Source: Bacteroidota bacterium
GTDB taxonomy: Bacteria; Bacteroidota; Bacteroidia; B-17B0; Aurantibacillaceae
DNA length: 64,000 nt
Direction: 5' to 3'
Assembly: GCA_019638705.1 (NCBI GenBank)
Contig: JAHBTI010000018.1
Location: 1-64,000, forward strand
Below are positions 45,139 to 54,057 of this stretch, piece by piece. Each line of letters opens with the position of its first letter. The first letter of the stretch is position 1. A program made the position numbers and the translations under genes. The notes under the pieces were generated by a model. It did not search any database, was not told the origin of the DNA, and worked only from the letters and a program-made list of their open reading frames with translations.

Positions 45139-45801
45139 ATGGCAGAAATAGCAGAAGACGGCGGTGGCGGACACAAAAAAGGCGGGAAGAAACGCGCCAA
45201 GAAACAAAGCACCAAAATAGACATGACACCCATGGTGGACTTGGCGTTTTTGTTGCTTACATTTTTTGTGCTTACGGCAACATTCAGCAAACCAAAATCT
45301 ATGGAGCTGACTTTTCCTGCGCCACCCGAAAACATAGACGACCAGCCGCCGATTAAAAAAGGGATTACCTTTCTCTTAACAGGCGATGACCGTATTTTTT
45401 ATTACGAGGGTGAGTTTAGAGCAAAAGCCGATGAAAACGGTGAAAAAACCGAGATTACCGAATTGAGTTACGACCGCTCGAGTTTGCATAAATTTTTGTT
45501 GGACAAAAACAAAGATATGCAAGACCAAATTCGCGCGTTAAAGGAAAAGTTTGACACCAAGCAGTTGCCCGACACCACTTACAAACGCTTGGTAAGAGAG
45601 CGCAAAGCCGATAAAGACTCATACACCTATCTGATTAAAACCGACGACAAAGCCACTTACAGAAACGTGATTGATGTAATTGACGAACTGAACGTAAACG
45701 TGGTGGGCAAATATGTGATGGTGGACATTATGAAACAGGAACTGGATTTAGTAAACGAAAAACTTGGAATTGCATCTGCCGATGCAGCTCCCGCAAAATA
45801 A
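45139..45801 (+). CDS. exbD: ExbD/TolR biopolymer transport protein (second copy)
   Basis: Second ExbD-type stator, 220 residues. It starts with a cytoplasmic basic tract (HKKGGKKRAKKQ), then the helix KIDMTPMVDLAFLLLTFFVL with the conserved Asp at about residue 36. The periplasmic part includes a charged helical insert (KDMQDQIRALKEKF) not seen in the first copy. tonB follows after eight bases. Confidence 0.92.
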   Translation: MAEIAEDGGGGHKKGGKKRAKKQSTKIDMTPMVDLAFLLLTFFVLTATFSKPKSMELTFPAPPENIDDQPPIKKGITFLLTGDDRIFYYEGEFRAKADENGEKTEITELSYDRSSLHKFLLDKNKDMQDQIRALKEKFDTKQLPDTTYKRLVRERKADKDSYTYLIKTDDKATYRNVIDVIDELNVNVVGKYVMVDIMKQELDLVNEKLGIASADAAPAK

Positions 45802-45809
45802 TTTGAACA

Positions 45810-46607
45810 ATGAAACTTATAAATTGGAATAACCTCACCTTTGATAAGCGCAACGAATTGGTTTTTGCAGGCAGAAACCAAGCTTACGGGGCTTACGAGT
45901 TGCGCACAAATTACAACAAGCGCGTAACCTACATTATGGGCGGCATGGTTCTTTTTTCTTTCATGCTGTTGGGCATTAAAAAAATTGCCGACAGACCGCA
46001 GGAAGAACAGGAAATAGTGGAAACCATTAAAGTGGAGCAAATTGATTTAACGCCTCCGCCGCCTGTGGAAGAAATTCCACCGCCGCCACCGCCGCCACCG
46101 CCGCCGCCAATGGCTGAAATGGTGCGCTTTGTGCCGCCTGTAATTAAAGATAACGCGGTGGAAGAAGAGCCTCAGGTAATACAGGACGATGTAAAAGATA
46201 CGCAGGTGGGCACAAAAAACATAGAGGGCGATAAAGACATTGTTGAAATTCCTCAGGAAAAAGATATAGGTGATGGTCAGCAAGCCGAAATTTTTATCAT
46301 TGTGGAAGAAGAAGCGCAATTTCCGGGTGGTCTTGCGGCAATGGGTAAATACATTCAGCAAAACCTGCAATACCCTGCTATGGCGCGTGAAGCAGGCATC
46401 AGCGGAAAATGCCACTTAAAATTTGTGGTAAACAGTAAAGGTGAAATAGGCGATGTGCAGGTGCTGAAAGGTGTGCCGGGTTGCCCTGACTGCGACAAAG
46501 AAGCCGTTCGCGTTGTAAAATCAATGCCAAAATGGAAACCTGCAAAAATGACAGGACGTGAGGTAAACTGCTACTTTAACTTACCCATTAGCTTCAGAAT
46601 ACAATAA
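45810..46607 (+). CDS. tonB: energy transducer TonB
   Basis: Couples the ExbB/ExbD proton channel to outer-membrane receptors. It has 265 residues: cytoplasmic start, membrane helix at about 45-60 (YIMGGMVLFSFMLLG), a polyproline rod at about 75-102 (two short runs and one of nearly ten Pro), and a C-terminal TonB domain (about 170-265). The last contains QYPAMAREAGISGKCHLKF, the DVQVLKG strand and VVKSMPKWKPAKMTGREV. Two Cys in PGCPDCDKEA are typical of Bacteroidota TonB. Last gene of the operon before the terminator at 46625. Confidence 0.94.
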   Translation: MKLINWNNLTFDKRNELVFAGRNQAYGAYELRTNYNKRVTYIMGGMVLFSFMLLGIKKIADRPQEEQEIVETIKVEQIDLTPPPPVEEIPPPPPPPPPPPMAEMVRFVPPVIKDNAVEEEPQVIQDDVKDTQVGTKNIEGDKDIVEIPQEKDIGDGQQAEIFIIVEEEAQFPGGLAAMGKYIQQNLQYPAMAREAGISGKCHLKFVVNSKGEIGDVQVLKGVPGCPDCDKEAVRVVKSMPKWKPAKMTGREVNCYFNLPISFRIQ

Positions 46608-46624
46608 CAAAACTGTTTAACAAG

Positions 46625-46658
46625 AAAGGTCGCGAGGGATTTGCTTCGCGACTTTTTT
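46625..46658 (+). terminator. terminator of the exb-tonB operon
   Basis: GTCGCGA pairs with TCGCGAC around the loop GGGATTTGCT, with flanking AAAG/CTTT extension and a run of six T. Confidence 0.8.
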
Positions 46659-46690
46659 ATTTAGATGTTTCGCTTCGCTCAACATAATTA

Positions 46691-46760
46691 AACACAGAGT
46701 TCACAGAGAAACAGAGAACACAGAGAAAAGAAAAAACCCGTGCCTCTGAGCCTCTGTGTC
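46691..46760. repeat. CACAGAG extragenic palindrome after tonB
   Basis: AACACAGAG and repeated ACAGAG words on one side pair with CTCTGAGCCTCTGTGTC on the other. Same family as 26211-26262 and 29807-29883. Confidence 0.65.
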
Positions 46761-46773
46761 AAAAAAATAAAAA

Positions 46774-46983
46774 ATGAAATTTGGAAATCTTATCTCTTTT
46801 TGGTTTGGTGCAATCATGATTGTGCTTGTAACAAGTGGCGCATTCGCGTTTACATTCACCAATTTTATGGACGACAGATTATTCGGCACAAAGCGCGTAG
46901 TGTTTATTCTTATACTCATAGCTTACGCCATATATCGCGGTTTCAGATTGTATCACTTAATAAAAAATTCTGATGATAAATAA
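46774..46983 (+). CDS. small two-helix membrane protein
   Basis: A 69-residue protein with two hydrophobic stretches (FWFGAIMIVLVTSGAFAF and VVFILILIAYAIYRGF), a short basic end and no known domain. It overlaps the start of the PstS-like gene by 11 bases and probably is cotranscribed with it. Similar tiny membrane proteins sit beside TonB/PstS-like genes in Bacteroidota, but I cannot name a family. Confidence 0.65.
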   Translation: MKFGNLISFWFGAIMIVLVTSGAFAFTFTNFMDDRLFGTKRVVFILILIAYAIYRGFRLYHLIKNSDDK

Positions 46984-47917
46984 GATTTTAGATTTAAGAT
47001 TTAAGATTTCTGCGCGTTCTTTACTTCTTAAATCATACTTCATACTTCTGACTTTTTCCTCTTGCGAGTACGAAAAAGACAACACTCCTACCTCAGGAAA
47101 ACTAAAAGTGTATTACGATGAAGGCATTGAAACGCATTTACAAAGTCAGGTTTATACCTTTGAAGTGTTGTATGAAAATGTAAGCGTTGAATTAATACAA
47201 TCTTCCGAAAACCACGCCGTGCAAGCCCTGTATGCCGACAGTTGCGAAGCAATCGTCATTTCGCGCTTGCTGAGCGAAGAAGAAAAAAAAGTGTTTGCAA
47301 GTAAACAATGGTTTCCAAAATATTCTTTGGCAGCAAAAAGCGGCATTGCGTTTATCACCAATGTTCAAACGCCAATCAAAAAATTTTCTTACGATGAAAT
47401 TATTTCATTGCTCACCAACACGTCAGCCCTGAAAGACAGCGCAGACAAAGAAATAAAATTGAAAGTGCTGTTTGATAAAAACAATTCTTCGGTGTTGCAT
47501 TACATGATTGACAGTGTATTGCAAGGAAAAAAATTATCGCCCGATTGTAATAGTGCAAATTCTACTTTAGATTGCATTAATTATGTGGCACAAAACAAAA
47601 ATGTTATTGGAATAATTGATTTTGCTTGGCTTAGCGATGTGGACGACAGTTTGTTTAAAGCAAACAAAGACAAAATCAAATTTATTCCTGTAAGCAAAAA
47701 CGATACAGCGTATTATTACCCAGACCAAAGTAATTTTAAACTCGGTCTGTATCCGTTCACACGCGGCATTTACGTTATTCGCAAAACAGGCGATTTTACT
47801 TTAGCCAAAGGTTTTGAAAGTTTTGTGGCAGGACCAAAAGGACAACTCATGTTTTTGAAACAAGGCTTGCTTCCTGCACGGCAGAGCGAACGTTCTATTG
47901 AAGTGAAGACTAATTAG
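46973..47917 (+). CDS. PstS-like substrate-binding lipoprotein
   Basis: A 314-residue periplasmic-binding-protein-like lipoprotein. Signal region residues 13-31 end in LTFSSC (lipobox Cys31). The mature part resembles PstS: LKVYYDEGIETHLQSQ, AIVISRLLSEEEKKVF (the block where phosphate binders read 'SR'), GIAFITN and IGIIDFAWLSD. No pstC/A/B genes are nearby; its neighbours are tonB and a TPR protein. The first dozen codons (KILDLRFKI) are made of an AAGATTTTAGATTT-type repeat, so the start codon may be secondary. Ligand unknown; phosphate is a guess from fold. Confidence 0.75.
   Translation: MINKILDLRFKISARSLLLKSYFILLTFSSCEYEKDNTPTSGKLKVYYDEGIETHLQSQVYTFEVLYENVSVELIQSSENHAVQALYADSCEAIVISRLLSEEEKKVFASKQWFPKYSLAAKSGIAFITNVQTPIKKFSYDEIISLLTNTSALKDSADKEIKLKVLFDKNNSSVLHYMIDSVLQGKKLSPDCNSANSTLDCINYVAQNKNVIGIIDFAWLSDVDDSLFKANKDKIKFIPVSKNDTAYYYPDQSNFKLGLYPFTRGIYVIRKTGDFTLAKGFESFVAGPKGQLMFLKQGLLPARQSERSIEVKTN
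46984..47011. repeat. AGATTTAAGATTT tandem repeat forming the start of the PstS-like gene
   Basis: AGATTTTAGATTTAAGATTTAAGATTT is a tandem of about seven to nine bases related to the outer arms at 45046-45058. It is read in frame as KILDLRFKI at the N-terminus of the lipoprotein. Confidence 0.6.
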
Positions 47918-47925
47918 ACAAGGTG

Positions 47926-47981
47926 GCAATTAGTTAATGAGCCGATTAATTGTCTAATTATCAAATTAACTAATTGCCAAA
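47926..47981. repeat. perfect 15-base-arm palindrome
   Basis: TGGCAATTAGTTAAT (47926-47940) and ATTAACTAATTGCCA (47967-47981) are exact reverse complements around a 26-base loop containing a second related word (ATTAATTGTCTAATTA). Words match the filler at 858-930. The remaining gap to 48116 shows no gene. Confidence 0.8.
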
Positions 47982-48115
47982 ATTCTTTAAAAACACAACA
48001 ATAATTTTACATTTCATTCTTTGTATAATCACATAAATAAGTATTTTTAAATCCGTTTAACAAAAACCTCTGAAAGTCGCACAAGCAGCCGAAAGAGAAT
48101 GATTAGAAAGAAATA

Positions 48116-49867
48116 ATGATTATGAAGAAAGTATTTTTTACCGCATCGGCTGTGTTGTTTATCGCAGCAGGTTTTGCACAAACGCTGCAAGATGCCATCA
48201 CAAAAACAAACAACGAAAGTTTTGAATTGGCTGATGCCGATTTGCAAACCTTAATTAAACAACAGCCCACCAACGGCGTAAATTATTTTTACTTGGGCGA
48301 AAACTCGTTTAACAACGAGGATATTGACGGCGCAAACGCTTCGTACCTCAAAGGTGTGGAAGTGAACGCTACATATCCATTGAACTATGTGGGTTTGGGA
48401 AAAGTATTGTTGTTTAACGGAAAATTGGAAGAAGCCAACAAGCAATTTTTTCAGGCAAAAACCTTGGGGGCAAAAAACGCCGAAGTGTTTCGCAAAATTG
48501 CCGAAGCATGGTTGGTAACAGATAACAAAAATGCCGATGAAGCAATCAACTTGCTGAACATTGCCATTAAGTTAGAGCCAAAAAATGCAGAGAATTATAT
48601 TTTGCTGGGCGATGCGCAGTTCACAAAAAATCCGTCAGACGGCAGCACGCCGATTAAAAATTATCAAAAAGCAAGCGAGCTAAATCCGAAAAGCCCGAAA
48701 GGAATTTTGCGCGAAGGGCGTTTGTACGAAGGAGGAAGAAATTACAATTTGGCTTTGGAAAAATACAAAACGGCTTTAACACTTGACCCTAACTTTGCGC
48801 CTGCTTACCGCGAAATTGCCGAGTTGTATTCAAAAGCAGGGCAACAAACAAAGTCTATTGAAAACTGGCAAAAATACTTGTCAATGAACAACAAAAACGA
48901 TGCACGTTATTTGTACATGAACTCGCTGTATAGAAACAAACAATACGCCGATGCCATTACGGAATACGGCACGTTAAAAGCTAACAGCTTTAACAAACCC
49001 ATTATGGAGCGTTTGGCGGCGTACAGCTATTACGAAATGGGAAACAAAACCGACACCTTAGCTTATGCAAAAGGTTTGGAAGCCATGAATAAGTTTTTTG
49101 GTACGGCAGCTTCCGATTTTAAATTTTGGGCAAGCGATTTTGAATACAAAGGTTTGTTGCTAATCCGCACGGGCAGCGAAGCAGAAGGGCTTGCCGAAAT
49201 TGACAAAGGCATTGCTTTAGATGCTGCCGTTTGCAGCGATGCTTACACCAAACTCAGCAAAATTGCCGTTGAGAAAAAAGATTACGCAAAAGTAATTGCT
49301 TATGCCGAACGCAAACAATCGTGCGCAAACCCAACGTTCATCAACACCGATTATTTTGACATAGGCAAAGCATATTATTTTTATGCAAACGAAAAAGAAA
49401 GAAGTTTGAATGACTTGAAAACTGCGCTTACCAAGGCTAAAAAACCTTTGGCTGCGGCTGACATCAAGCAAAAAGAAGACAGCATTCTTGATTTAAGAAC
49501 AAAAGCCGATACAGCATTTAAAAACTTAACCAAGCTCAACCCAAGTTGGGAAGTTGGCTACCAGTGGCGTGGGCGTGTAAATTCTATGATTGATTATAAA
49601 GTAGAATTGGACACCACGAAAGCCCTGTATGAAAAAGTAATTGCTTTGGTAAAAACCGCAGAAGAAAAAGGTGCAAAAGCAAACAAAGCGGCACAAACCG
49701 AAGCGTTGGAATATTTGGGTTACTACTACGTTACCAAAAAAGACAAAGCCAATTCCGATTTAATGTTTAATCAGTTAAAAGAAATTGACCCTGCCAACGA
49801 AAAAGCAAAAAGTTATTTTGCACCGCCAAAACCTGCTGTGCCTGCAAAACCTGCGGGAGCGAAATAG
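48116..49867 (+). CDS. secreted TPR-repeat protein
   Basis: A 583-residue periplasmic or surface protein. A signal peptide (VFFTASAVLFIAAGFAQ) precedes at least six to eight tetratricopeptide-like helical repeats; clear ones include AEVFRKIAEAWLVTDNKNADEA (split as two helices), AENYILLGDAQF and APAYREIAELYSKAGQ. A low-complexity Pro/Ala/Lys tail ends the protein. The start may be the first or third codon (ATG 48116 or 48122). It follows the tonB/PstS-like genes, a common Bacteroidota arrangement whose purpose is not known. Confidence 0.85.
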   Translation: MIMKKVFFTASAVLFIAAGFAQTLQDAITKTNNESFELADADLQTLIKQQPTNGVNYFYLGENSFNNEDIDGANASYLKGVEVNATYPLNYVGLGKVLLFNGKLEEANKQFFQAKTLGAKNAEVFRKIAEAWLVTDNKNADEAINLLNIAIKLEPKNAENYILLGDAQFTKNPSDGSTPIKNYQKASELNPKSPKGILREGRLYEGGRNYNLALEKYKTALTLDPNFAPAYREIAELYSKAGQQTKSIENWQKYLSMNNKNDARYLYMNSLYRNKQYADAITEYGTLKANSFNKPIMERLAAYSYYEMGNKTDTLAYAKGLEAMNKFFGTAASDFKFWASDFEYKGLLLIRTGSEAEGLAEIDKGIALDAAVCSDAYTKLSKIAVEKKDYAKVIAYAERKQSCANPTFINTDYFDIGKAYYFYANEKERSLNDLKTALTKAKKPLAAADIKQKEDSILDLRTKADTAFKNLTKLNPSWEVGYQWRGRVNSMIDYKVELDTTKALYEKVIALVKTAEEKGAKANKAAQTEALEYLGYYYVTKKDKANSDLMFNQLKEIDPANEKAKSYFAPPKPAVPAKPAGAK

Positions 49868-49892
49868 AAATTATAAATTGAAATGAAGAATT

Positions 49893-49931
49893 AAAAATGC
49901 CGTGAGGTTTACACTCGCGGCATTTTTTTTT
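49893..49931. terminator. bidirectional terminator between TPR gene and lptD
   Basis: AAAAATGCCG-TGAG pairs with CTCG-CGGCATTTTT, with a T-run of nine bases on the plus strand and an A-run upstream that serves the minus strand. It separates convergent genes. Confidence 0.85.
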
Positions 49932-49933
49932 GA

Positions 49934-52525
49934 CTATTCAAACCTGTCCAAATATTGTTTTTGGTATGGGATTTTTAAATCGCTGAACATAGCGGATTTC
50001 ATGTTGAGTGAAATGCTGTAACTTTTGTTCATGCCAAAAGGCACCCAACTGATACTCGCCTGCCAGCATTTTAAATCGCGGTAAATGCTAAATCGCGTGT
50101 ATTCTATTCTTTGTCTGTCAAAATTAAAGTTGGTAGTAACGCCCATTTTCCAATATTTGGTGGGCATGGCATCGCCGCCAAAACTAAGCTGGTGCGTGGG
50201 TTGCAGGCGGTGGTCGTTGGGATTGGTGAGTGTTATGTTATATCCTATGGTTACGTTCCATGGCAATTTTTCCTGCGGACTTAAATCGCTTTTACTTCCT
50301 TTTTCTGCTCCGTTGGTTGTTTTTTCTGCATTCATTAATTTTTTTGCAGCTTCTATCATGTTGCTGCCAATGGTAGTGTTGGCGGCAATGCGAATGTAGG
50401 TGAGCCGTAAAATACGGTCATCATTGCCAAGCATAAATTTGTCTATTTTTCTATTTGCGGTTTTGTCGTACATATATGGATTAAAGGCAGAAGAAAAATT
50501 GATGTCAATGTTTTTAAACAACAACATTCGTGTGTTAAGCGCAACATCACTCATTTTAAAACTGTCGGCAGCAAAATTGTAAAAGGTGTTTATGCCCACG
50601 CCTTGCAGCAGCGATACTTTTTTGTACGTTACTCCTGTATCGCTTTTTTGTTTGATTTTTGCATCAATCATGTTGTTTAGGTTAATGCCCAAACCGTTTA
50701 CTTCACCGCGACCCGGTCCGCCAAACGTGCCACGCTCAAACACAGAATAATCCAACTGATTACCCAACGTGTCTTTTTGAACTTTTTGCCAAAAACCAAA
50801 ATGCGAAGCACCGAAATCGGGGGAGTATCTGTAAGTAAGCGTTGGTATTAACTGATGACGGATTTGTTTCAACCTGCCTTTTTTAAACATATAATCAAAA
50901 TACACTTTGGTATTAAAGTCGGTAGAGAAAGAACCGTTAAAACCCGTTGCAAATTCGTTCACACGCTGGTTGCGTATGCGTTGATAAACCGCTATCGTAT
51001 CTTCTTTTTTATCGCGCTTGACTTCTACCGTGTCCAAATAAAATTCTTTGCGAATGGTGCTCGGGTACATTTGCGCCGACAGATTAACGGCAGGTGTAAC
51101 GGTAATGTATTTTAAAACCGTAAAGTTGGTTGAAACAGAGCTGCTGTGTCTTAATCCGTAATTCATACTGTCTAAAATGTTTCCTTTAAAAATGCTGCTG
51201 TCTTTCCCCTTCAGCGTGTTTTGCGCTTCGGCTATGTAAGTAACACCAATTTTGTCCAGCGCATTTTGTTTGGCGACGTTTTCTCTTTTAAACGGAAAAA
51301 AACGGTTTACATTAAAGGTAAGCGATGGAAGCGTAATATTGATGTCGCGCGTTACAATGTTTTGATTGTGCATGGCATTTAAACTTAACGAGGAGCGTTT
51401 AAAAGTTTTTGTAAAATTGATGTTGGATAAATTGGTGCTTGCCAAAAAATCTCGCGAATTATCGGCTGCCACGCGGCTGAACGTTTGGTTTTGAGCAAAA
51501 TTTACGCTTGCGCCAAAGCGCATGGTAGGATTATTTTTATTGTCCTGCGTGTGTTGCCAGCGCACAGAATAAGCAATTTGTTTTTTAAACTGTGAGGGAA
51601 TGTCTTTATCACCGTTGTTGTATTGACTGTAACTAAGTCCCACCGCACCCCGCGACTTGTACAGCACATAGTAATTATTTGTTGTGTTTACTTTAAAACT
51701 TCCGTTTTGGTAAATATCGCCCTGAATGGTCATGTCCGTCATATCGTTAATGCCCAAATAATACCCTCCGCCAATAAGACCGTAGCCCCACCTATCGTGA
51801 TTGGTATAAGTGGGAAATAAAATGCCGTTGTGCCGTGTTTTGGTGTTGGGAAAAAAACCGAAAGGCAAGCCAAAAGGTGTGGGCGTACCACCAATTTCCA
51901 AATACATGGGTCCGGTTACAATTTTATCATCGGGAATAATTTTTGCTTTGGTGGCTTTAAAACGTGTGCGTGCATCGGCTTCCTTGCAGGGAATACATTC
52001 CATGCCTTTCATGTAAATAATATCGGTGCTGTCTTTTTTAATTTCCGTACCAATTACTAATAACTCCCCCTGATGTGTGAGTGCATTAAAAATTTTTCCG
52101 CGTTTGGTTTTCAGGTTGTACATGATTTTGTCGGCTTCCATAGTTTGCGCACCGTCTTTAAACACGGGTGTTCCCACTAATTTGCCCAAACTGTCTTTTT
52201 TGCCGTAAGCAGTTACTAAATTTTTGTTGTAATCCAATTCAATCGTTTCGGCTTCAATGTTCATGCTGCCATAATTTACTTTGGCTTTGCCGTACAAAAA
52301 GGCTTTGCGCTCGTTTGGCAGGGCTACAATACTGTCTTCGGCGGTGTAACTCACCTGTTCTTCCAGCATTTCTTCTTCGGGTTCGTTGTCGGTTAAGCGC
52401 AATGTATCTGCGTTTGGCGTTTGCAAGGTGTCGGGTGTTTGCGCTTGGGCATAAATTTTGCTCATACCAAGAGATATTAACACGGCAAAGAAGAAAAAAC
52501 GTTTATTATGTGTGAGGATTATCAA
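49934..52525 (-). CDS. lptD: LPS assembly outer-membrane protein LptD (OstA)
   Basis: Inserts lipopolysaccharide into the outer leaflet. It has 863 residues. A signal peptide (FFFFAVLISLGMSKIYAQ) is followed by the periplasmic LptA-like jelly roll (about 60-180, KAFLYGKAKVNYGSMNIEAE and KIMYNLKTKRGKI). The barrel then begins at about 215 with FGLPFGFFPNTKTRHNGILFPTY, the conserved OstA block. Cys pair MECIPCKEAD near residue 177 may form the plug disulfide. The Bacteroidota version is larger than E. coli LptD. It works with LptB at 10.4-11.1 kb. It diverges from an amidase gene. Confidence 0.9.
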   Translation of the reverse strand: MIILTHNKRFFFFAVLISLGMSKIYAQAQTPDTLQTPNADTLRLTDNEPEEEMLEEQVSYTAEDSIVALPNERKAFLYGKAKVNYGSMNIEAETIELDYNKNLVTAYGKKDSLGKLVGTPVFKDGAQTMEADKIMYNLKTKRGKIFNALTHQGELLVIGTEIKKDSTDIIYMKGMECIPCKEADARTRFKATKAKIIPDDKIVTGPMYLEIGGTPTPFGLPFGFFPNTKTRHNGILFPTYTNHDRWGYGLIGGGYYLGINDMTDMTIQGDIYQNGSFKVNTTNNYYVLYKSRGAVGLSYSQYNNGDKDIPSQFKKQIAYSVRWQHTQDNKNNPTMRFGASVNFAQNQTFSRVAADNSRDFLASTNLSNINFTKTFKRSSLSLNAMHNQNIVTRDINITLPSLTFNVNRFFPFKRENVAKQNALDKIGVTYIAEAQNTLKGKDSSIFKGNILDSMNYGLRHSSSVSTNFTVLKYITVTPAVNLSAQMYPSTIRKEFYLDTVEVKRDKKEDTIAVYQRIRNQRVNEFATGFNGSFSTDFNTKVYFDYMFKKGRLKQIRHQLIPTLTYRYSPDFGASHFGFWQKVQKDTLGNQLDYSVFERGTFGGPGRGEVNGLGINLNNMIDAKIKQKSDTGVTYKKVSLLQGVGINTFYNFAADSFKMSDVALNTRMLLFKNIDINFSSAFNPYMYDKTANRKIDKFMLGNDDRILRLTYIRIAANTTIGSNMIEAAKKLMNAEKTTNGAEKGSKSDLSPQEKLPWNVTIGYNITLTNPNDHRLQPTHQLSFGGDAMPTKYWKMGVTTNFNFDRQRIEYTRFSIYRDLKCWQASISWVPFGMNKSYSISLNMKSAMFSDLKIPYQKQYLDRFE

Positions 52526-52612
52526 ACTGAAGTGAATACTTTTATTCCACGTTTGCGCAGGTACACAAAACTACAATACTTAAACGTATCACAGGGTAGA
52601 TTATTGATTGAA

Positions 52613-54043
52613 ATGGTTAAAAAATTACAACACCTCTTTGTTCTTATTTTGCTTACAAGTTTGTTTGCGAGTTTTTCTTTTCATGTAAAGCAAGGCGGCG
52701 GACGGGTAAAAGTGGTGGTGATAGACCCCGGACACGGCGGTAAAGACCCGGGTTGCCTCGGTGTTACACACAAAGAAAAAGAAGTGGCATTGGCTGTTGC
52801 TTTAAAATTAGAAAAATACATTAAAGAAAATTTTAAAGATGTTACCGTTATCCTCACGCGCCGCGAAGATGTGTTTGTGGATTTGGAAGACCGCGCACAA
52901 ATTGCCAACAAAGCCAAAGCCGATTTGTTTATTTCCATTCATTGCAATGCAGCGGGGCAGCCTGTAATGATTAAAGACCCCAAGACGGGAAAGATAAAAC
53001 CCAAAACGTTTAAAAATTCACGCGGAAAAATTGTAGTGCTTGAAAAGCCAAACCCTGTGCCTTATGGAACAGAAACCTACGTTATGGGCATGAAAAACGA
53101 ACAGGGAAAAATGCAGGTTGCCTTGCGCGAAAACTCTGCCATGTTGTATGAAGACAATTACGAAAAACGTTACGAAGGCTTTGACCCCGAAAGCGAAGAA
53201 AGCTATATTATTATGAGCAATTACACTTCGGCTTACGTTATTCAAAGTGCCAACTTAGCCATGAAACTGCAAGCCGAATACACAAACAAAGCGGGGCGTA
53301 TTGACAAAGGCGTACACCGTCAAAGTATTTGGGTGCTGTGGCGTACATCTATGCCAAGCGTTTTAACAGAGCTTGGTTATCTCACCAATCCGTTGGAAGA
53401 AACATTTTTAGCCAGCGAAAAAGGACAGGATTATTTGGCGCAAGCCATTTTCAGAGGCTTTAGAAAATACAAAGATGAAATGGAAGGCGTGAAGCGCGAA
53501 TACAATGATGCCTTTGAAAATCAAGCCCCCTTGCAAAACGAAAATGTATTGGCTAAAAACGGCTTGTTGCAAAAGAGCGAAGTTGCCGAAGAAACAAAAA
53601 CTCCCGAAGAAAAACCCGAACTGCCTGAAACAAAAAAACAAGATAACCCGAAATCATCGGAAAACAGGCAGGATTCAGAGGTTATGCTTTCGCCCACAAA
53701 CATTGCCGAACAATTTATGAATGAAAGTATTGTTAGCGGCGAAACAACAAAAGAAGAAACAAAAACAGAGGCGCAAAACAACATTGTGTTTAAAGTTCAG
53801 TTTGCAAGCAGCGATAAAATGTTGGATTTAAAAGAAGACAGGTTTTCGGCGGTGATTGATGTTGATTTTTACAAAGTGGCAAATCTTTTAAAATACACAT
53901 CGGGAATGTTTGATAACGTGCAAGCCGCCGTTGAACACAAAAATTTTCTGAAACAAAAGGGTTTCCCCGAGAGTTTTGTGATTGCCTTTAAAAATGGGCA
54001 GCGCATTGATTTAGCCGAAGCCAAACGCTTGGCAGAGAAATAA
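52613..54043 (+). CDS. N-acetylmuramoyl-L-alanine amidase
   Basis: Zinc enzyme cutting the bond between MurNAc and L-Ala in peptidoglycan. From the ATG at 52613 it has 476 residues with a hydrophobic export signal (LFVLILLTSLFASFSF); the longer frame from 52508 overlaps lptD and lacks support. The Amidase_3 ligands are His41 (VIDPGHGGKDPG), Glu56 (KEKEVAL) and the SIHCNA histidine, with catalytic Glu in VLTELGYLTNPLEE. An acidic linker follows, then a SPOR-like C-terminal domain (VFKVQFASSDKML, FPESFVIAFKNGQ). An insertion of about 60 residues after SIHCNA is usual in Bacteroidota. Confidence 0.92.
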   Translation: MVKKLQHLFVLILLTSLFASFSFHVKQGGGRVKVVVIDPGHGGKDPGCLGVTHKEKEVALAVALKLEKYIKENFKDVTVILTRREDVFVDLEDRAQIANKAKADLFISIHCNAAGQPVMIKDPKTGKIKPKTFKNSRGKIVVLEKPNPVPYGTETYVMGMKNEQGKMQVALRENSAMLYEDNYEKRYEGFDPESEESYIIMSNYTSAYVIQSANLAMKLQAEYTNKAGRIDKGVHRQSIWVLWRTSMPSVLTELGYLTNPLEETFLASEKGQDYLAQAIFRGFRKYKDEMEGVKREYNDAFENQAPLQNENVLAKNGLLQKSEVAEETKTPEEKPELPETKKQDNPKSSENRQDSEVMLSPTNIAEQFMNESIVSGETTKEETKTEAQNNIVFKVQFASSDKMLDLKEDRFSAVIDVDFYKVANLLKYTSGMFDNVQAAVEHKNFLKQKGFPESFVIAFKNGQRIDLAEAKRLAEK

Positions 54044-54057
54044 AAAAACCTCAAATT

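Noticed and set aside
45139-45801. Second exbD as an assembly duplication of the first
   Set aside because: Only the membrane helix is alike; the periplasmic domains differ throughout, and paired exbD genes are usual in Bacteroidota.
46047-46415. Minus-strand frame opposite tonB with a run of Arg residues
   Set aside because: It is the shadow of the polyproline codons (CCGCC) of TonB; no start signal or independent support.
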